A stretch of 64,000 nt of DNA from Parasphingorhabdus sp. SCSIO 66989 (GTDB lineage: Bacteria; Pseudomonadota; Alphaproteobacteria; Sphingomonadales; Sphingomonadaceae), in contig NZ_CP136594.1 of NCBI RefSeq assembly GCF_032852305.1, forward strand, positions 1,215,501 through 1,279,500. Reading direction: 5' to 3'. A program made the translations under genes and the position numbers. The notes under the pieces are model-generated. The model searched no databases, was not told where the DNA came from, and worked only from the letters and a program-made list of their open reading frames with translations. This document shows, piece by piece, positions 27,409 through 38,306 of this stretch (its first letter is position 1; every line of letters begins with the position of its first letter).

Positions 27409-27484
27409 CCGAACATTCAGATCATCTATAGGCTAGACCCTTGCAGAGCGAAAAAACACCTGTGCAGCATTGGAACGCCAGCAG

Positions 27485-27943
27485 ATGATCAACGACGCAG
27501 ATATCGCCGAGATTGCCAGTATCATTCAACTGGCCATGGCGCCGGCCTTTTTGCTGGTTGGTATCGGCGCTATGTTGCAGCTTTTCTCTGGACGGCTGGT
27601 GCGGGTGGTTGACCGCTCGCGGGTGCTAACGCAGCAGCATGGCGATTGCACGCCAGAACGCCGCGAATGCATCGTTCGGGAATTGCGCGGGCTGGACCGG
27701 CGGATGACGGTGGTCAATGCAGCGATATTGATGGGTGTATGCGGTGCCATCACGGTGTCCATCGTCATCGCGATGCTTTTTATTACTGGTCTGGCGCGGA
27801 TTGACCTGACCATTGCCATTTCGGTCGGTTTTATCCTGGCCATGGTGTTTTTGATCGTTGGTCTGTGTTTGTTTCTCTACGAGGCCCGTCTGGCCGAGCG
27901 GAATATTCATATCGACCGCGAGCTACTCAGGCTGGAAGAATAG
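27485..27943 (+). CDS. DUF2721 family membrane protein
   Basis: This is a 152-residue protein. Three membrane segments lie at about residues 15-33, 73-98 and 104-130, with a basic cytoplasmic loop between the first two (RLVRVVDRSRVLTQQ). FLLVGIGAMLQLFSGRLVRV is the DUF2721 signature. A TTG at 27470 is an alternative start, but the ATG at 27485 fits the family better. Function unknown. It is convergent with the PD40 gene. Confidence 0.82.
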   Translation: MINDADIAEIASIIQLAMAPAFLLVGIGAMLQLFSGRLVRVVDRSRVLTQQHGDCTPERRECIVRELRGLDRRMTVVNAAILMGVCGAITVSIVIAMLFITGLARIDLTIAISVGFILAMVFLIVGLCLFLYEARLAERNIHIDRELLRLEE

Positions 27944-27951
27944 AACCTGCG

Positions 27952-28863
27952 TTATTGTCGATAGGTATCTATAATCGCGGCATCCACCCACATGATATCA
28001 TTGCCGCGGGTGAAGAAGAGATATTTGCCGTCGGGCGTTACCATCGGGCAGTAATCGATCCCGGCTGTGTTGATTGTCGGCCCCATATTCACACCCTGGC
28101 CCCATGACCCGTCAGCCTGTTTGAAGCTGATATAGAGATCACCATCGCCCAGGCCATCGGGGCGGCTGGAGGACACATGGATGATATAGCTTTCGTCCGG
28201 GCTGACATAGATATCGCCCTCATCCATATCGCTGTTGATTGCCGGGCCAAGGTTAACCGGCGTTTCAAATGTGCCGTTGCTATATTGCGCACGATAGCTG
28301 TCGCGGGCGCCAATAGTCTCCTCGCCATTGGCCGAGTAATAAAGGCTGCCATCGCCGACCAGCATGGGATAGAGATCATGGCCAGCGGTGTTGATTTCAG
28401 GCCCAAGGGGTTCCGGTGTGAGCAGGCCGTTGGGCGTGACCTTGCTGCGCCAGATATTGTGCCGTTCAAGCGAATAGCCCTTAAGCGGTCGGTCCGAGAT
28501 GAAGTAGAGCCAGTCACCATCGGGGGAGAACACCATATCGACCTCGCTATGGCCGGGATAGGTCTTGGACAGCGCCGCCATGCGCGGTTCCTGCCAGCTG
28601 TCATCATCGCGCAGGCGGCTATAGAACATCTTGAAGACGCCGTTCACCACCCGTGAGAACATGAAAATCTTGCCATCGGGCGAAAAGACGGAGTTTAGCT
28701 CGCGCTCATCATCGAGCGATATCAGACCCGGCGCAAAGACTTGCGGCTCCATTCCCGGCGGTTCCTGACCGAGATAGGGGCCGGACAGCTCTGGCCATTC
28801 CTCCTGCGCAGTTGCGGGCGCGGTGCAGAGGAGCAGTGATGTGAGCAGGATGGAAAAGCGCAT
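27952..28863 (-). CDS. Secreted PD40/TolB-like beta-propeller protein
   Basis: This 303-residue protein has a cleavable signal peptide (about residues 1-19, ending TAPATAQ). At least four WD40-like PD40 repeats follow, each with a core like VFSPDG(K/D): NSVFSPDGKIFMFS, DMVFSPDGDWLYFIS, YVSPDESYIIHVSS and MVTPDGKYLFFTR. It is likely a single beta-propeller in the periplasm. Such proteins bind other proteins or glycans; the partner is unknown. It is separated from the cytochrome gene by 86 bases that show no gene. Confidence 0.82.
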   Translation of the reverse strand: MRFSILLTSLLLCTAPATAQEEWPELSGPYLGQEPPGMEPQVFAPGLISLDDERELNSVFSPDGKIFMFSRVVNGVFKMFYSRLRDDDSWQEPRMAALSKTYPGHSEVDMVFSPDGDWLYFISDRPLKGYSLERHNIWRSKVTPNGLLTPEPLGPEINTAGHDLYPMLVGDGSLYYSANGEETIGARDSYRAQYSNGTFETPVNLGPAINSDMDEGDIYVSPDESYIIHVSSSRPDGLGDGDLYISFKQADGSWGQGVNMGPTINTAGIDYCPMVTPDGKYLFFTRGNDIMWVDAAIIDTYRQ

Positions 28864-28949
28864 AAGTGATGACCTCCCGAATGATGGCGGGAGTGTATCA
28901 ACCCATGAACGCTAATCAAGCAGGCAAACCGCAAGGAGCGGCGAGCGGT

Positions 28950-29612
28950 TTAGCTCTCAGCCGCAGCTTCTGCTTCCGCCTCGGGAGCGGCTTCTGCGGC
29001 TGCTTCGCCTTCGCCCTCTGCTGCCGGTTCTTCACCTTCCGCAGCAGCCTCGCCCTCTTCGCCTTCCGCAGCCGGAGCGGCTGGCGCAGGCAGTGGCAGC
29101 GGGCTGTCGGAATTCTGGTTGAGATAGGCGATGACATTGGCGCGGTCTTCATCATTGCCAAGACCGGCAAAGGTCATCTTGGTACCATCGGCATAGCGGC
29201 GCGGTGACTTCAGCCATGCGCTCATATTCTCAAAGCCCCAAGGCTCTGAAATGCCGGAGATCGCTTCGGAATAGGCAAAACCAGCGACTGCACCATGGCC
29301 TTTGCCCATAACGCCATAGAGATTGGGGCCAATGCCATTGGCGCCGCCCTTCTCGATGCTGTGGCAAGAGGTGCATTTGGCAAACACTTTGGCACCCGCA
29401 TCGGCGTCGGCTGCGGCCATCAGCGTGCCGATATCAACCGCTGCTACCTCGGCACCGCCATCGCTGCCGCCGCCTTCGACGAAAAAGCCCGGTTCTTCCG
29501 GGGCTTCGGGGCTACCGGCATGGTAATATTTGCCGCTGACTATGCTCAGGCCCAAGGCTGTTGCCGCACCTGCCAATACCCAGCCAGCGATTGTGTTATT
29601 CGTTCCGTCCAT
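28950..29612 (-). CDS. Membrane-anchored cytochrome c with Ala/Glu-rich tail
   Basis: This protein has 220 residues from the ATG at 29612. One membrane anchor (about residues 7-25) leads to a periplasmic class I cytochrome c domain with heme-binding CTSCHS near residue 78 and the distal methionine in GTKMTFAG near 146. These features fit the CycM/c552 type that carries electrons from the bc1 complex to oxidases. The last 40-odd residues are almost only Ala, Glu, Gly and Pro, which is unusual for the family. The neighbouring gene, pheA, is divergent. Confidence 0.88.
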   Translation of the reverse strand: MDGTNNTIAGWVLAGAATALGLSIVSGKYYHAGSPEAPEEPGFFVEGGGSDGGAEVAAVDIGTLMAAADADAGAKVFAKCTSCHSIEKGGANGIGPNLYGVMGKGHGAVAGFAYSEAISGISEPWGFENMSAWLKSPRRYADGTKMTFAGLGNDEDRANVIAYLNQNSDSPLPLPAPAAPAAEGEEGEAAAEGEEPAAEGEGEAAAEAAPEAEAEAAAES

Positions 29613-29757
29613 GCCCAAAATGCCTCTATTGTGACGCTGTTTGCAATTTTTGCGACGCACAATCGCCGCCATTTGGGGAGCCACTTAAAGCGCCTTACCA
29701 TTGCGTGCAAGCATTTTGGCTTGGCAGAGACCGCCTTGCTCGCCTATCGCGACATTT

Positions 29758-30648
29758 ATGCAGAGTTATCCGACAATTGCGCTGGAAAAAGTGCACGAAA
29801 TGGCGGCAAAGGCCAAGGCGGAGCCGTCGCTCGCCGTGGCGTTCCAGGGCGCGCCGGGGGCCAATTCGCATATCGCCTGTAGCCGCTACGACACAGCGGC
29901 CTTGCCGATGCCGTGCTTCTCTTTTGCCGATGCGATTGATGCGGTGAGACATGGGAGTGCGGACCGCGCGATCATCCCGATTGAGAACTCCCAGCATGGC
30001 CGCGTTGCCGATATCCACTTTCTCTTGCCCGAATCCGGCCTGTCGATCATCGCCGAGACGTTCCTGCCGATTCATCATTGTTTAATGGCGCGCGGTGAAG
30101 GGCCGCATAAGGAAGTGCTGAGTCACCCACAGGCACTGGGCCAATGCCGCCATTATCTCAAACAGCATGGTATGACGCCGATAGCCTATGCCGATACCGC
30201 AGGCGCGGCGGCGCGGGTTGCGGAATCGGATGAGCTCAGCCTCGCCGCCATCGCGCCGGAAATGGCGGCAGAGCTTTATGGCTTGCAGATCATTGCGAAG
30301 AATATCGAGGATGCCGACCATAATATGACGCGCTTTGTCGTGCTCTCGCGTATTGGTGCGGCACCTGATGAGGATCAGCCGGTGATGACGACGCTGACCT
30401 TTGAGGTCAAAAGCATCCCGGCGGCGCTCTACAAGGCATTGGGCGGCTTTGCGACCAACAATGTCAATATCACCAAGCTGGAAAGCTATCAGCGTGGCGG
30501 GAGTTTCTCAGCCGCCGAGTTTTATGCTGATATTGAGGGCATGCCAGGCGATCCATCGGTCGACCGCGCGTTGGAGGAACTGGCGTTTCACAGCAAATGG
30601 GTGCGGTTGCTGGGGAGCTATCCGAGAGCTCGGGAGCGGGGGCGTTAA
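29758..30648 (+). CDS. pheA: Prephenate dehydratase
   Basis: This 296-residue enzyme converts prephenate to phenylpyruvate in phenylalanine synthesis. The catalytic domain opens with VAFQGAPGANSHIA and contains IPIENSQHGRV; the essential TRF is in DHNMTRFVVLS (about residue 202). A C-terminal ACT domain (about 215-290, with NITKLESYQRGGSF) should bind phenylalanine for feedback control. There is no chorismate mutase fusion. The ATG at 29758 is chosen; a TTG at 29701 would add 19 atypical residues. A palindromic repeat follows the stop. Confidence 0.94.
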   Translation: MQSYPTIALEKVHEMAAKAKAEPSLAVAFQGAPGANSHIACSRYDTAALPMPCFSFADAIDAVRHGSADRAIIPIENSQHGRVADIHFLLPESGLSIIAETFLPIHHCLMARGEGPHKEVLSHPQALGQCRHYLKQHGMTPIAYADTAGAAARVAESDELSLAAIAPEMAAELYGLQIIAKNIEDADHNMTRFVVLSRIGAAPDEDQPVMTTLTFEVKSIPAALYKALGGFATNNVNITKLESYQRGGSFSAAEFYADIEGMPGDPSVDRALEELAFHSKWVRLLGSYPRARERGR

Positions 30649-30660
30649 ACCCAGTAATTC

Positions 30661-30742
30661 CGTCATCCCCGCGAAGGCGGGGATCCAGAGCCGCTAGCGC
30701 TGCGTTTTGTTGCCCTGGCCCGCGCCTTCGCGGGGGTGACGG
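30661..30742. repeat. CGTCATCCCCGCGAAGGCGGGG-type palindromic repeat
   Basis: An inverted pair: CGTCATCCCCGCGAAGGCGG on the left and GCCTTCGCGGGGGTGACGG on the right. It lies between the convergent genes pheA and polA and could terminate both. A related half-element lies at about 15196-15216 within the mosaic repeat. Confidence 0.8.
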
Positions 30743-30755
30743 TTATTTTTTGTGG

Positions 30756-33563
30756 TTAGTGCGCCTCGCCCCAGCTTGATCCGGTTCCGATATCTACGCC
30801 CAGCGGGACCGACAGTTTCACCGCCGGTTCCGCAGCATTGGCCATGACATCGCGGATAATCGCGGATGCTGCCTCGACATCGCCTTCGGGCAATTCAAAC
30901 ACAAGCTCGTCATGCACCTGCAATAGCATGCGCACCTCGTCCAGCCCCGCCTCTCGCAACGCGGGCGTCATCCGTGCCATGGCGCGTTTGATGATATCGG
31001 CGCTGGTGCCCTGGATCGGTGCGTTGATCGCGGCGCGCTCGGCGCCCTGGCGCTCGGCCTGATTCTTGGCGTTGATACGTGGGAAATGGGTTTTGCGCCC
31101 GAATAGCGTCTCGGTATAGCCCTTGTCTTTGGCCTGCATCAGCGTTTCAGAGATATAGCGGTTGATGCCGGGAAAGCGCTCGAAATAGGTGTCGATCATC
31201 GCCTGCGCCTCATCGGGATCGACCTCGAGCCGCCCGGCCAGACCCCAGCGCGAAATGCCGTAGAGAATGGCGAAATTGATCGTCTTGGCGCGGCCTCGGG
31301 TTTCGCGGGTAACCTCGCCGAACAGCTCCTGCGCGGTGCGGTTGTGAATATCCTCGCCATTGGCAAAGGCAGTCTTCAGCGTATCGACATCGGCCATATG
31401 CGCCGCCAGCCGCAGCTCGATCTGGCTATAGTCGGCGGCAAGCAGCACATTGCCCGGCTCGGCAGTAAAGGCGAAGCGGATTTGACGCCCCATATCGGTG
31501 CGGATCGGGATATTCTGCAGGTTCGGATCGGTCGATGAGAGCCGTCCGGTCTGCGCTCCGGTGAGGCTATAGCTGGTATGCACCCGCCCGGTGCCGGGGT
31601 TGATATCCGCCTGCAGCGCATCGGTATAGGTGGATTTCAATTTCGACATTTGGCGCCAATCGAGCACCTTGCTGGCAATGGGCTGGCCCTCGCGCGCCAG
31701 CTTTTCCAGCACCGTCACATCGGTGGAATATTGGCCAGACTTGCCTTTCTTGCCGCCCTTCAGACCCATTTTGCCGAACAGGATTTCGCCGAGTTGCTTG
31801 GGGCTGCCCAGCGCAAACTCTTCACCGGCGATTTCGTGCACCTCGCTCTCAAGCCGCTGCATTTCGGCGGCAAACTCGCCCGAGAGGCGCGCCAGCACTT
31901 CGCGATCGACATGGATTCCATGCTGCTCCATCTGGCCCAACACGGCGATAGTCGGGCGGTCGACAGTCTCATAAATCCGAGTGCCGCCTTCGGCGCTAAG
32001 CCGGGGTTTGAGCAGCTTCCACAGCCGCAGCGTAACGTCTGCATCCTCAGCGGCATATTCGGTGGCCTTGTCGAGCGGCACCTCACCAAAACCGATCTGC
32101 GATTTGCCGGTGCCGGTGAGCGATTTATAGCTAATGCACTCATGCCCAAGATGCTGGCGCGCCAGTTCATCCATGCCGTGGCCGCCGGAAATCTGCGTCC
32201 GCCCGGCATCAAGCGCGAAGCTCATCACCATCGTGTCATCGACCGGTGCAATGGCGATGCCATGGCGGGCGAGGACATTGATATCATATTTGATATTTTG
32301 CCCGATTTTCAGGATGCTATCGTCCTCCAGCAGCGGCTTGAGCTTGGTCAGCGCGACATCCATTGGCACCTGTTCCGGCTTTTCCGCCAGTAGATCAGTG
32401 CCGCCATGCGCCAGTGGCACGTAACAGGCTTCATTGGGCGCAACCGCCATGCTGAAGCCAACCAGCTCGGCCAGCATCGCGTTAAGCGACGTTGTCTCTG
32501 TGTCGAAAGCGACATAGCCGGTTTCATGTGCCCGTGTGATCCATTGGTCGAGTGTCTCGGCATCGGTGACGCAGGCATATTGGCTGCGGTCAATATCCGG
32601 CATTTTCGGCGGCAGTGGCGCAGTAGTGCCTTGTCCCGCTTCTGCTGTGTCACCGCTATCGCCTTCCTTGGGCGCTGTTGGTTCCGCGCCCAGTTTGCGC
32701 AACAGGCTGGAAAAGCCGTGTTCGTTAAGAAACGCCGCGAGCGGATCGGGTGGAATATCGCCGAGCTTGAAGTCATCCAGTTCCATTGGCAGCGGGCAAT
32801 CTTCTTTCAGCGTTACCAGCACCCTAGACAGCCGCGCATCCTCGGCAAACTCGATGAGATTTTCGCGCATCTTGGATTTTTTCATCTCCGGCGCTGCTGT
32901 GAGGACGCGCTCCAGATCACCATATTCGAGCAACAGCTTGCTCGCCGTCTTGGGACCAATCCCTTTGACGCCAGGGATATTGTCGACGCTGTCACCCATC
33001 AGCGACAGCATATCGCCGACAAGCTCTGGCCCGACGCCGAATTTCTCGACAACGCCCTCGCGCCCGATCCGCGCATTCTTCATGGTGTCGAGCATATCGA
33101 CAGCGCTGTCGTCCTTCGGCTCGATCAGCTGCATCAAGTCCTTGTCCGAGGAGACAATCGTCACCTTCCACCCGGCGCGCTGCGCCGCTTTGGTATAGCT
33201 GGCGATCATATCGTCGGCCTCGACATTGTCCTCTTCGATCAGCGGCAGCGAGAAGGCACGGGTGGCATCGCGGATCAGCGGAAATTGCGGACGAAGGTCT
33301 TCCGGAGGGGGTGGCCGGTTGGCCTTATACTGATCGTAAATCTCGTTGCGGAAACTGTGAGAGGATTTATCGAGGACAACCGCGAGATGCGTCGGGCCAT
33401 CGGCCTTGTTCAGCTCATCGGCGAGCTTCCACAACATGGTGGTATAGCCATAAACTGCGCCGACCGGGGTACCTTCCGGGTTGGTCAGTGGCGGCAGGCG
33501 GTGATAGGCGCGGAAGATATAGGCCGATCCATCGACCAGATAGAGATGATTCTGTTCAGACAT
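30756..33563 (-). CDS. polA: DNA polymerase I
   Basis: This 935-residue protein starts at MSEQNHLYLVDGSAYIFRAY; upstream in-frame codons are not needed. Domains in order: 5'-3' exonuclease (about 1-290, with VVLDKSSHSFRNEIYDQYKA and GVKGIGPKTA), 3'-5' exonuclease (about 340-530, still with the catalytic FDTETT), and family A polymerase (about 560-935, with LLAADYSQIELRLAAH and LLQVHDELVFE). It fills gaps in DNA repair and removes Okazaki primers. All three activities appear intact. It stands alone on the minus strand. Confidence 0.97.
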   Translation of the reverse strand: MSEQNHLYLVDGSAYIFRAYHRLPPLTNPEGTPVGAVYGYTTMLWKLADELNKADGPTHLAVVLDKSSHSFRNEIYDQYKANRPPPPEDLRPQFPLIRDATRAFSLPLIEEDNVEADDMIASYTKAAQRAGWKVTIVSSDKDLMQLIEPKDDSAVDMLDTMKNARIGREGVVEKFGVGPELVGDMLSLMGDSVDNIPGVKGIGPKTASKLLLEYGDLERVLTAAPEMKKSKMRENLIEFAEDARLSRVLVTLKEDCPLPMELDDFKLGDIPPDPLAAFLNEHGFSSLLRKLGAEPTAPKEGDSGDTAEAGQGTTAPLPPKMPDIDRSQYACVTDAETLDQWITRAHETGYVAFDTETTSLNAMLAELVGFSMAVAPNEACYVPLAHGGTDLLAEKPEQVPMDVALTKLKPLLEDDSILKIGQNIKYDINVLARHGIAIAPVDDTMVMSFALDAGRTQISGGHGMDELARQHLGHECISYKSLTGTGKSQIGFGEVPLDKATEYAAEDADVTLRLWKLLKPRLSAEGGTRIYETVDRPTIAVLGQMEQHGIHVDREVLARLSGEFAAEMQRLESEVHEIAGEEFALGSPKQLGEILFGKMGLKGGKKGKSGQYSTDVTVLEKLAREGQPIASKVLDWRQMSKLKSTYTDALQADINPGTGRVHTSYSLTGAQTGRLSSTDPNLQNIPIRTDMGRQIRFAFTAEPGNVLLAADYSQIELRLAAHMADVDTLKTAFANGEDIHNRTAQELFGEVTRETRGRAKTINFAILYGISRWGLAGRLEVDPDEAQAMIDTYFERFPGINRYISETLMQAKDKGYTETLFGRKTHFPRINAKNQAERQGAERAAINAPIQGTSADIIKRAMARMTPALREAGLDEVRMLLQVHDELVFELPEGDVEAASAIIRDVMANAAEPAVKLSVPLGVDIGTGSSWGEAH

Positions 33564-33656
33564 GACAAGGGGATAGCAGCGCTGATCCATGGCGTCATGC
33601 GGCAATGCTCAGCAAGTTTGAGAATGGCGTATTTGTTCAAATGTTGATGCGCAAAG

Positions 33657-34526
33657 TTACTGGTTGCGGGCAACGGCTCTGGCGCTTCCCACTTTGTTGG
33701 GATTGACTGCACCTATGCTGCCCATCGCCATGCAAGGCTTTGAACGCATGCCTGGATCAAACACCAGCACCTTATTGCGACCGCTATGCTTCGCGGCGAA
33801 TAGGGCATTATCGGCGTTGCGCATAACCACCGATTGTTCATGCCGCGCTGCGGCGTCAGTGATACCGATACTCACGGTGATGACATGGCGAAAACCGGGA
33901 TGCGGCTCGAATGGCGTATTCTCAACCTCGCTACGGATCATCTCGCCGACAATCTTGCCTTCCGCTTCGGCGGTGTCCGGGAGGAAGATGCCAAATTCTT
34001 CCCCGCCAATACGCCCGATCAGATCGCCTTTGCGCAATATGCGGCGGAAGATTGAAGCCAGCAGCATCAGCGCCTGATCGCCTGCCGGGTGACCAAAGCT
34101 GTCATTGATGGTTTTGAAATGATCCACATCGACGATCATCAGGATGTGATCGTTGTTGCCGGTGCGTTTTTCGGACAGGCGATCAAAAAATGTATCGCGG
34201 TTGAGCATGCCGGTCATCGCATCATAGCTCGCCTTATGCTCCAGCTCGCGATTGGCCATGCGCAGATCTTCTTCTGTCTGGCGCAGTTGCGCGGTCATCA
34301 TCATGAATTTCTGTCGCTGCTGGGTGAAATACCACCCCATTGGGATGCTGATCCCCCAGGGCACGATCAACGACATGATCATCGCCTCCCAAAAGCGATC
34401 ATCCTGACCATAATAGCTGTAATAGATTGTTGCCGTCAGCGTGAAAGAGGCCGCAACCGCGATCAACGCGATAGCGGCTATCTGCCGCATCGGCGACATT
34501 CCCGACATGATTGGTCGACTACCCAT
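33657..34526 (-). CDS. Membrane GGDEF-domain diguanylate cyclase
   Basis: This is a 289-residue protein. Two membrane segments (about residues 14-35 and 46-66) and a short coiled helix (about 70-95) precede a GGDEF domain (about 100-265). The active-site motif is GGEEF, with RKGD five residues before it forming an intact inhibitory I-site. It should therefore synthesise c-di-GMP and be limited by product. No sensory domain is seen beyond the two helices, so the input signal is unknown. It stands alone. Confidence 0.92.
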   Translation of the reverse strand: MGSRPIMSGMSPMRQIAAIALIAVAASFTLTATIYYSYYGQDDRFWEAMIMSLIVPWGISIPMGWYFTQQRQKFMMMTAQLRQTEEDLRMANRELEHKASYDAMTGMLNRDTFFDRLSEKRTGNNDHILMIVDVDHFKTINDSFGHPAGDQALMLLASIFRRILRKGDLIGRIGGEEFGIFLPDTAEAEGKIVGEMIRSEVENTPFEPHPGFRHVITVSIGITDAAARHEQSVVMRNADNALFAAKHSGRNKVLVFDPGMRSKPCMAMGSIGAVNPNKVGSARAVARNQ

Positions 34527-34675
34527 GGCGGAGGTTTTAGGCAGCAGGCCTTTCGATGCTGTGGAAGATAATGGTTAACAATCACGCCATGTGTTTGTTT
34601 ACAAAATTATAAGAGGCGTATTTAGTCAGTAACCGTATTTAAAAAAGCGGAGATATTCTTTATTGCTCTGGCGCT

Positions 34676-35437
34676 TTAAGCGCCTATCGCGCGGCGGATA
34701 TCCTGCACAAAGCTGGTTCTTCGGACAGTTTCATACAGCACTTTGGCAATTAGACGCCCGGGCCAACGCATTGGGCGGCGTACTTGCAGCATCAGCACAA
34801 CACGCGGTTCGCCTGTGTCATTCCAGACCTCGTGCGGATAGGTCTCATCGAATACCAACCACTCACCTTCGGTCCAGCGCACGGTGATGCTGTCATCGAC
34901 GCGCATTTCGCAACGCCCTGCAGCATGCGGCAACACCAGCGGCAAATGGCAGTTGAGCCATGCCTTGGTGAGGCCCTTGTGCCGGGGCACATGGGTATCG
35001 CCTTCCATGATTGAGTAGAACGCCACGACCAATCCGGGGATTTGACGCAGCAATGCAGCGGTCTTGGGGCATTGCGTGCAATTGCCGGGCGAGCGAAAGC
35101 CATAGCCTTCAAAGAAGAAGCTCTTCCATTGCGGGCCATTGGCGATCCGGCGGTGATCGGGGGATATCTTGCCGAAGGCGGGGATGTTGTCGCGTTGCTG
35201 CAATAGCGCGAGTGCCTCGGCCTGAACGGCGCGCCAGTTGTGCTGCAATATGTCCAGCCCCTTCAGAGTATCGGAAGGAACTATAGGCTCTGTCGTAGTC
35301 AGCGATTGCCGCTCCAGAAAACGATTAAGCGGCGCCCGTAGCCTTTTGCCAAGTCTGACAATGGCGGATTGTTTCGGACGCACATAGCGTTCGTCTGAAC
35401 CTGAATTTTGCGATGTGTCCGGTGCCGTTGCCGCCAT
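34676..35437 (-). CDS. Aspartyl/asparaginyl beta-hydroxylase-family dioxygenase
   Basis: This 253-residue protein matches the Asp_Arg_Hydrox family of 2-oxoglutarate/Fe(II) dioxygenases. A histidine in GDTHVPRHKGLTKAWLN (about residue 150) and one in FDETYPHEVWNDTGEPRVV (about residue 205) give the His-x-His-type iron site, and the arginine in EPRVV would bind 2-oxoglutarate. Paired cysteines NCTQCP lie near residue 120. In bacteria such enzymes often hydroxylate lipid A or ornithine-lipid acyl chains, or peptides. The substrate here is unknown. Confidence 0.82.
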   Translation of the reverse strand: MAATAPDTSQNSGSDERYVRPKQSAIVRLGKRLRAPLNRFLERQSLTTTEPIVPSDTLKGLDILQHNWRAVQAEALALLQQRDNIPAFGKISPDHRRIANGPQWKSFFFEGYGFRSPGNCTQCPKTAALLRQIPGLVVAFYSIMEGDTHVPRHKGLTKAWLNCHLPLVLPHAAGRCEMRVDDSITVRWTEGEWLVFDETYPHEVWNDTGEPRVVLMLQVRRPMRWPGRLIAKVLYETVRRTSFVQDIRRAIGA

Positions 35438-35558
35438 ATCTGCATTCCTGCCAATAGTGTGCGACCATAGATATTTTAATCGGTTTTACGCGCCATGCCA
35501 ATACCTTTTCTATGAGACGAATGTCCGATTCCTATGCTGCATTGATAACGAGGACATG

Positions 35559-35593
35559 AAAAAGGCCGGAGCATTGCTGCCCCGGCCTTTTTG
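35559..35593 (-). terminator. Intrinsic terminator of the groESL operon
   Basis: An 11-base stem, AAAAAGGCCGG with CCGGCCTTTTT, encloses a 12-base loop and is flanked by T-rich sequence on both strands. It lies 29 bases after the groEL stop and should terminate groESL transcription. It could also work in the other direction. Confidence 0.85.
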
Positions 35594-35621
35594 CTTTTCC
35601 GAAGAATGGAAACGGTTGGGT

Positions 35622-37280
<1,659 letters not shown>

Positions 37281-37316
37281 CTAGCGTGATGGTTATGGGG
37301 AGGGGAAAGCCGGTCC

Positions 37317-37604
37317 TCAGGACATAATGCCGAGGATGTCGCTTTCCTTCATGATGATCAGGTCTTCGCCGTCGATCTTGATCTCGGTGCCGGACCATTT
37401 GCCGAACAGGATCTTGTCGCCAGCCTTGACGTCGAGCGCGATGCGATCGCCATCGTCATCCTTCAGGCCTTCGCCTACAGCGACGACTTCACCTTCAGAT
37501 GGTTTTTCCTTGGCGCTGTCAGGGATGATGATCCCGCCAGCGGTTTTTTCTTCGGCTTCGATGCGGCGCACCAGAACCCGGTCATGCAAAGGACGAAAGT
37601 TCAT
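37317..37604 (-). CDS. groES: Co-chaperonin GroES
   Basis: This is the 95-residue co-chaperonin. [20 protein letters not shown], the mobile loop [11 protein letters not shown] (about residues 22-32) and YTSDILGIM-type ending (ESDILGIMS) are standard. It is the first gene of the groESL operon, with a CIRCE operator 63 bases upstream. Confidence 0.98.
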   Translation of the reverse strand: MNFRPLHDRVLVRRIEAEEKTAGGIIIPDSAKEKPSEGEVVAVGEGLKDDDGDRIALDVKAGDKILFGKWSGTEIKIDGEDLIIMKESDILGIMS

Positions 37605-37666
37605 ACGTCACCCTTTCCTTCTGTGATGTTTCTATAGAATACGAAATGCTTGGGGTCAGGACCCTA

Positions 37667-37693
37667 TTAGCACTCGTCTTTGAGGAGTGCTAA
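37667..37693 (-). promoter_or_regulatory. CIRCE operator (HrcA binding site)
   Basis: A perfect TTAGCACTC-N9-GAGTGCTAA palindrome lies in the groES leader. HrcA binds this element and represses groESL at normal temperature. It overlaps the expected transcription start of the promoter at 37701-37729. Confidence 0.97.
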
Positions 37694-37700
37694 CGCGAGC

Positions 37701-37729
37701 CTATATGGTGCGGACTCATGATGCGTCAA
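37701..37729 (-). promoter_or_regulatory. Putative sigma-70-type promoter of groESL
   Basis: On the minus strand TTGACG (37729-37724) is followed after 17 bases by ATATAG (37706-37701). The start would fall just before or inside the CIRCE element, the usual arrangement for HrcA repression. The -10 is a weak match, so a heat-shock sigma factor promoter is also possible. Confidence 0.5.
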
Positions 37730-37761
37730 CAGCGGAATCGGGAAATTTTTCATGCGCATTT

Positions 37762-37787
37762 GTAACGCCGGGCAATAGCCATCCGAA
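37762..37787 (+). promoter_or_regulatory. SigF-type promoter of the bufferin operon
   Basis: GTAACG (37762-37767), 16 bases, then CGAA (37784-37787). The SigF consensus known from Caulobacter is close to GTAACC-N16-CGAA. A perfect match to that form occurs at 41320-41345 by the sigma-factor gene of this locus. The start would lie about 75 bases before bufA1. Confidence 0.7.
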
Positions 37788-37867
37788 CAGGGAGGAGAGT
37801 GAAGGGCAGCCATCCATCGCTGCGGCTTCCTCGCCTTATTACAATAACCCCGAAAGGATGCTTCCCC

Positions 37868-38167
37868 ATGTCCAAGACAATCACCAAGATCGGCACCATT
37901 GCCACTGCCGCTGCTGCACTGGCAGCCGCTGCTTCGATGACGGCTGCGCCCGCTGCTGCTGCCGGTGCCAAGGAAAAATGCTATGGCGTTTCGCTGGCTG
38001 GCAAGAACGACTGCGCCGCAGGCCCGGGCACCAGCTGTGCCGGAACCTCGACTGTCGATTACCAGGGCAACGCCTGGAAATATGTCAACAAAGGCAGCTG
38101 CGTCAAAATGGGCGGCTCGCTGACGGCGCGCAAAGGCAATAAGAAGCCAGTTCCGCGTCGCGGCTAA
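37868..38167 (+). CDS. bufA1: Bufferin precursor BufA1 (DUF2282)
   Basis: This 99-residue peptide has a signal sequence (about residues 1-33, alanine-rich) and a mature part with four conserved cysteines in [23 protein letters not shown] and NKGSC. In characterised bufferins, core cysteines are converted by the DUF692 enzyme into sulfur heterocycles, and the exported peptide binds copper. The last 15 residues are basic. AAAGGA precedes the ATG. It heads bufA1-bufB-bufC-doxX, divergent from groES. Confidence 0.93.
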   Translation: MSKTITKIGTIATAAAALAAAASMTAAPAAAAGAKEKCYGVSLAGKNDCAAGPGTSCAGTSTVDYQGNAWKYVNKGSCVKMGGSLTARKGNKKPVPRRG

Positions 38168-38178
38168 TCTATCAGTGT

Positions 38179-38262
38179 CGTCATTGCGAGGAGCGATAGC
38201 GACGCGGCAATCCAGAGCAGCACCAAGCCGCACTGGATTGCTTCGCTTCGCTCGCAATGACG
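38179..38262. repeat. CGTCATTGCGAG-type palindromic repeat, copy 2
   Basis: This copy has arms CGTCATTGCGAGGAGCGATA and GCTTCGCTCGCAATGACG. It is the same family as 12486-12577 but lies inside the bufferin operon, 11 bases after bufA1 and 44 before bufB. The hairpin could stabilise or separate the bufA1 message from the enzyme genes. Confidence 0.85.
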
Positions 38263-38306
38263 AAGTGGTGGTTATGAAAAGATATAAAGACTGATATGGT
38301 AGCTAT

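Noticed and set aside
32406..33647. 413-codon frame on the plus strand within polA
   Set aside because: It is the antisense shadow of the polA exonuclease region, without start signals.
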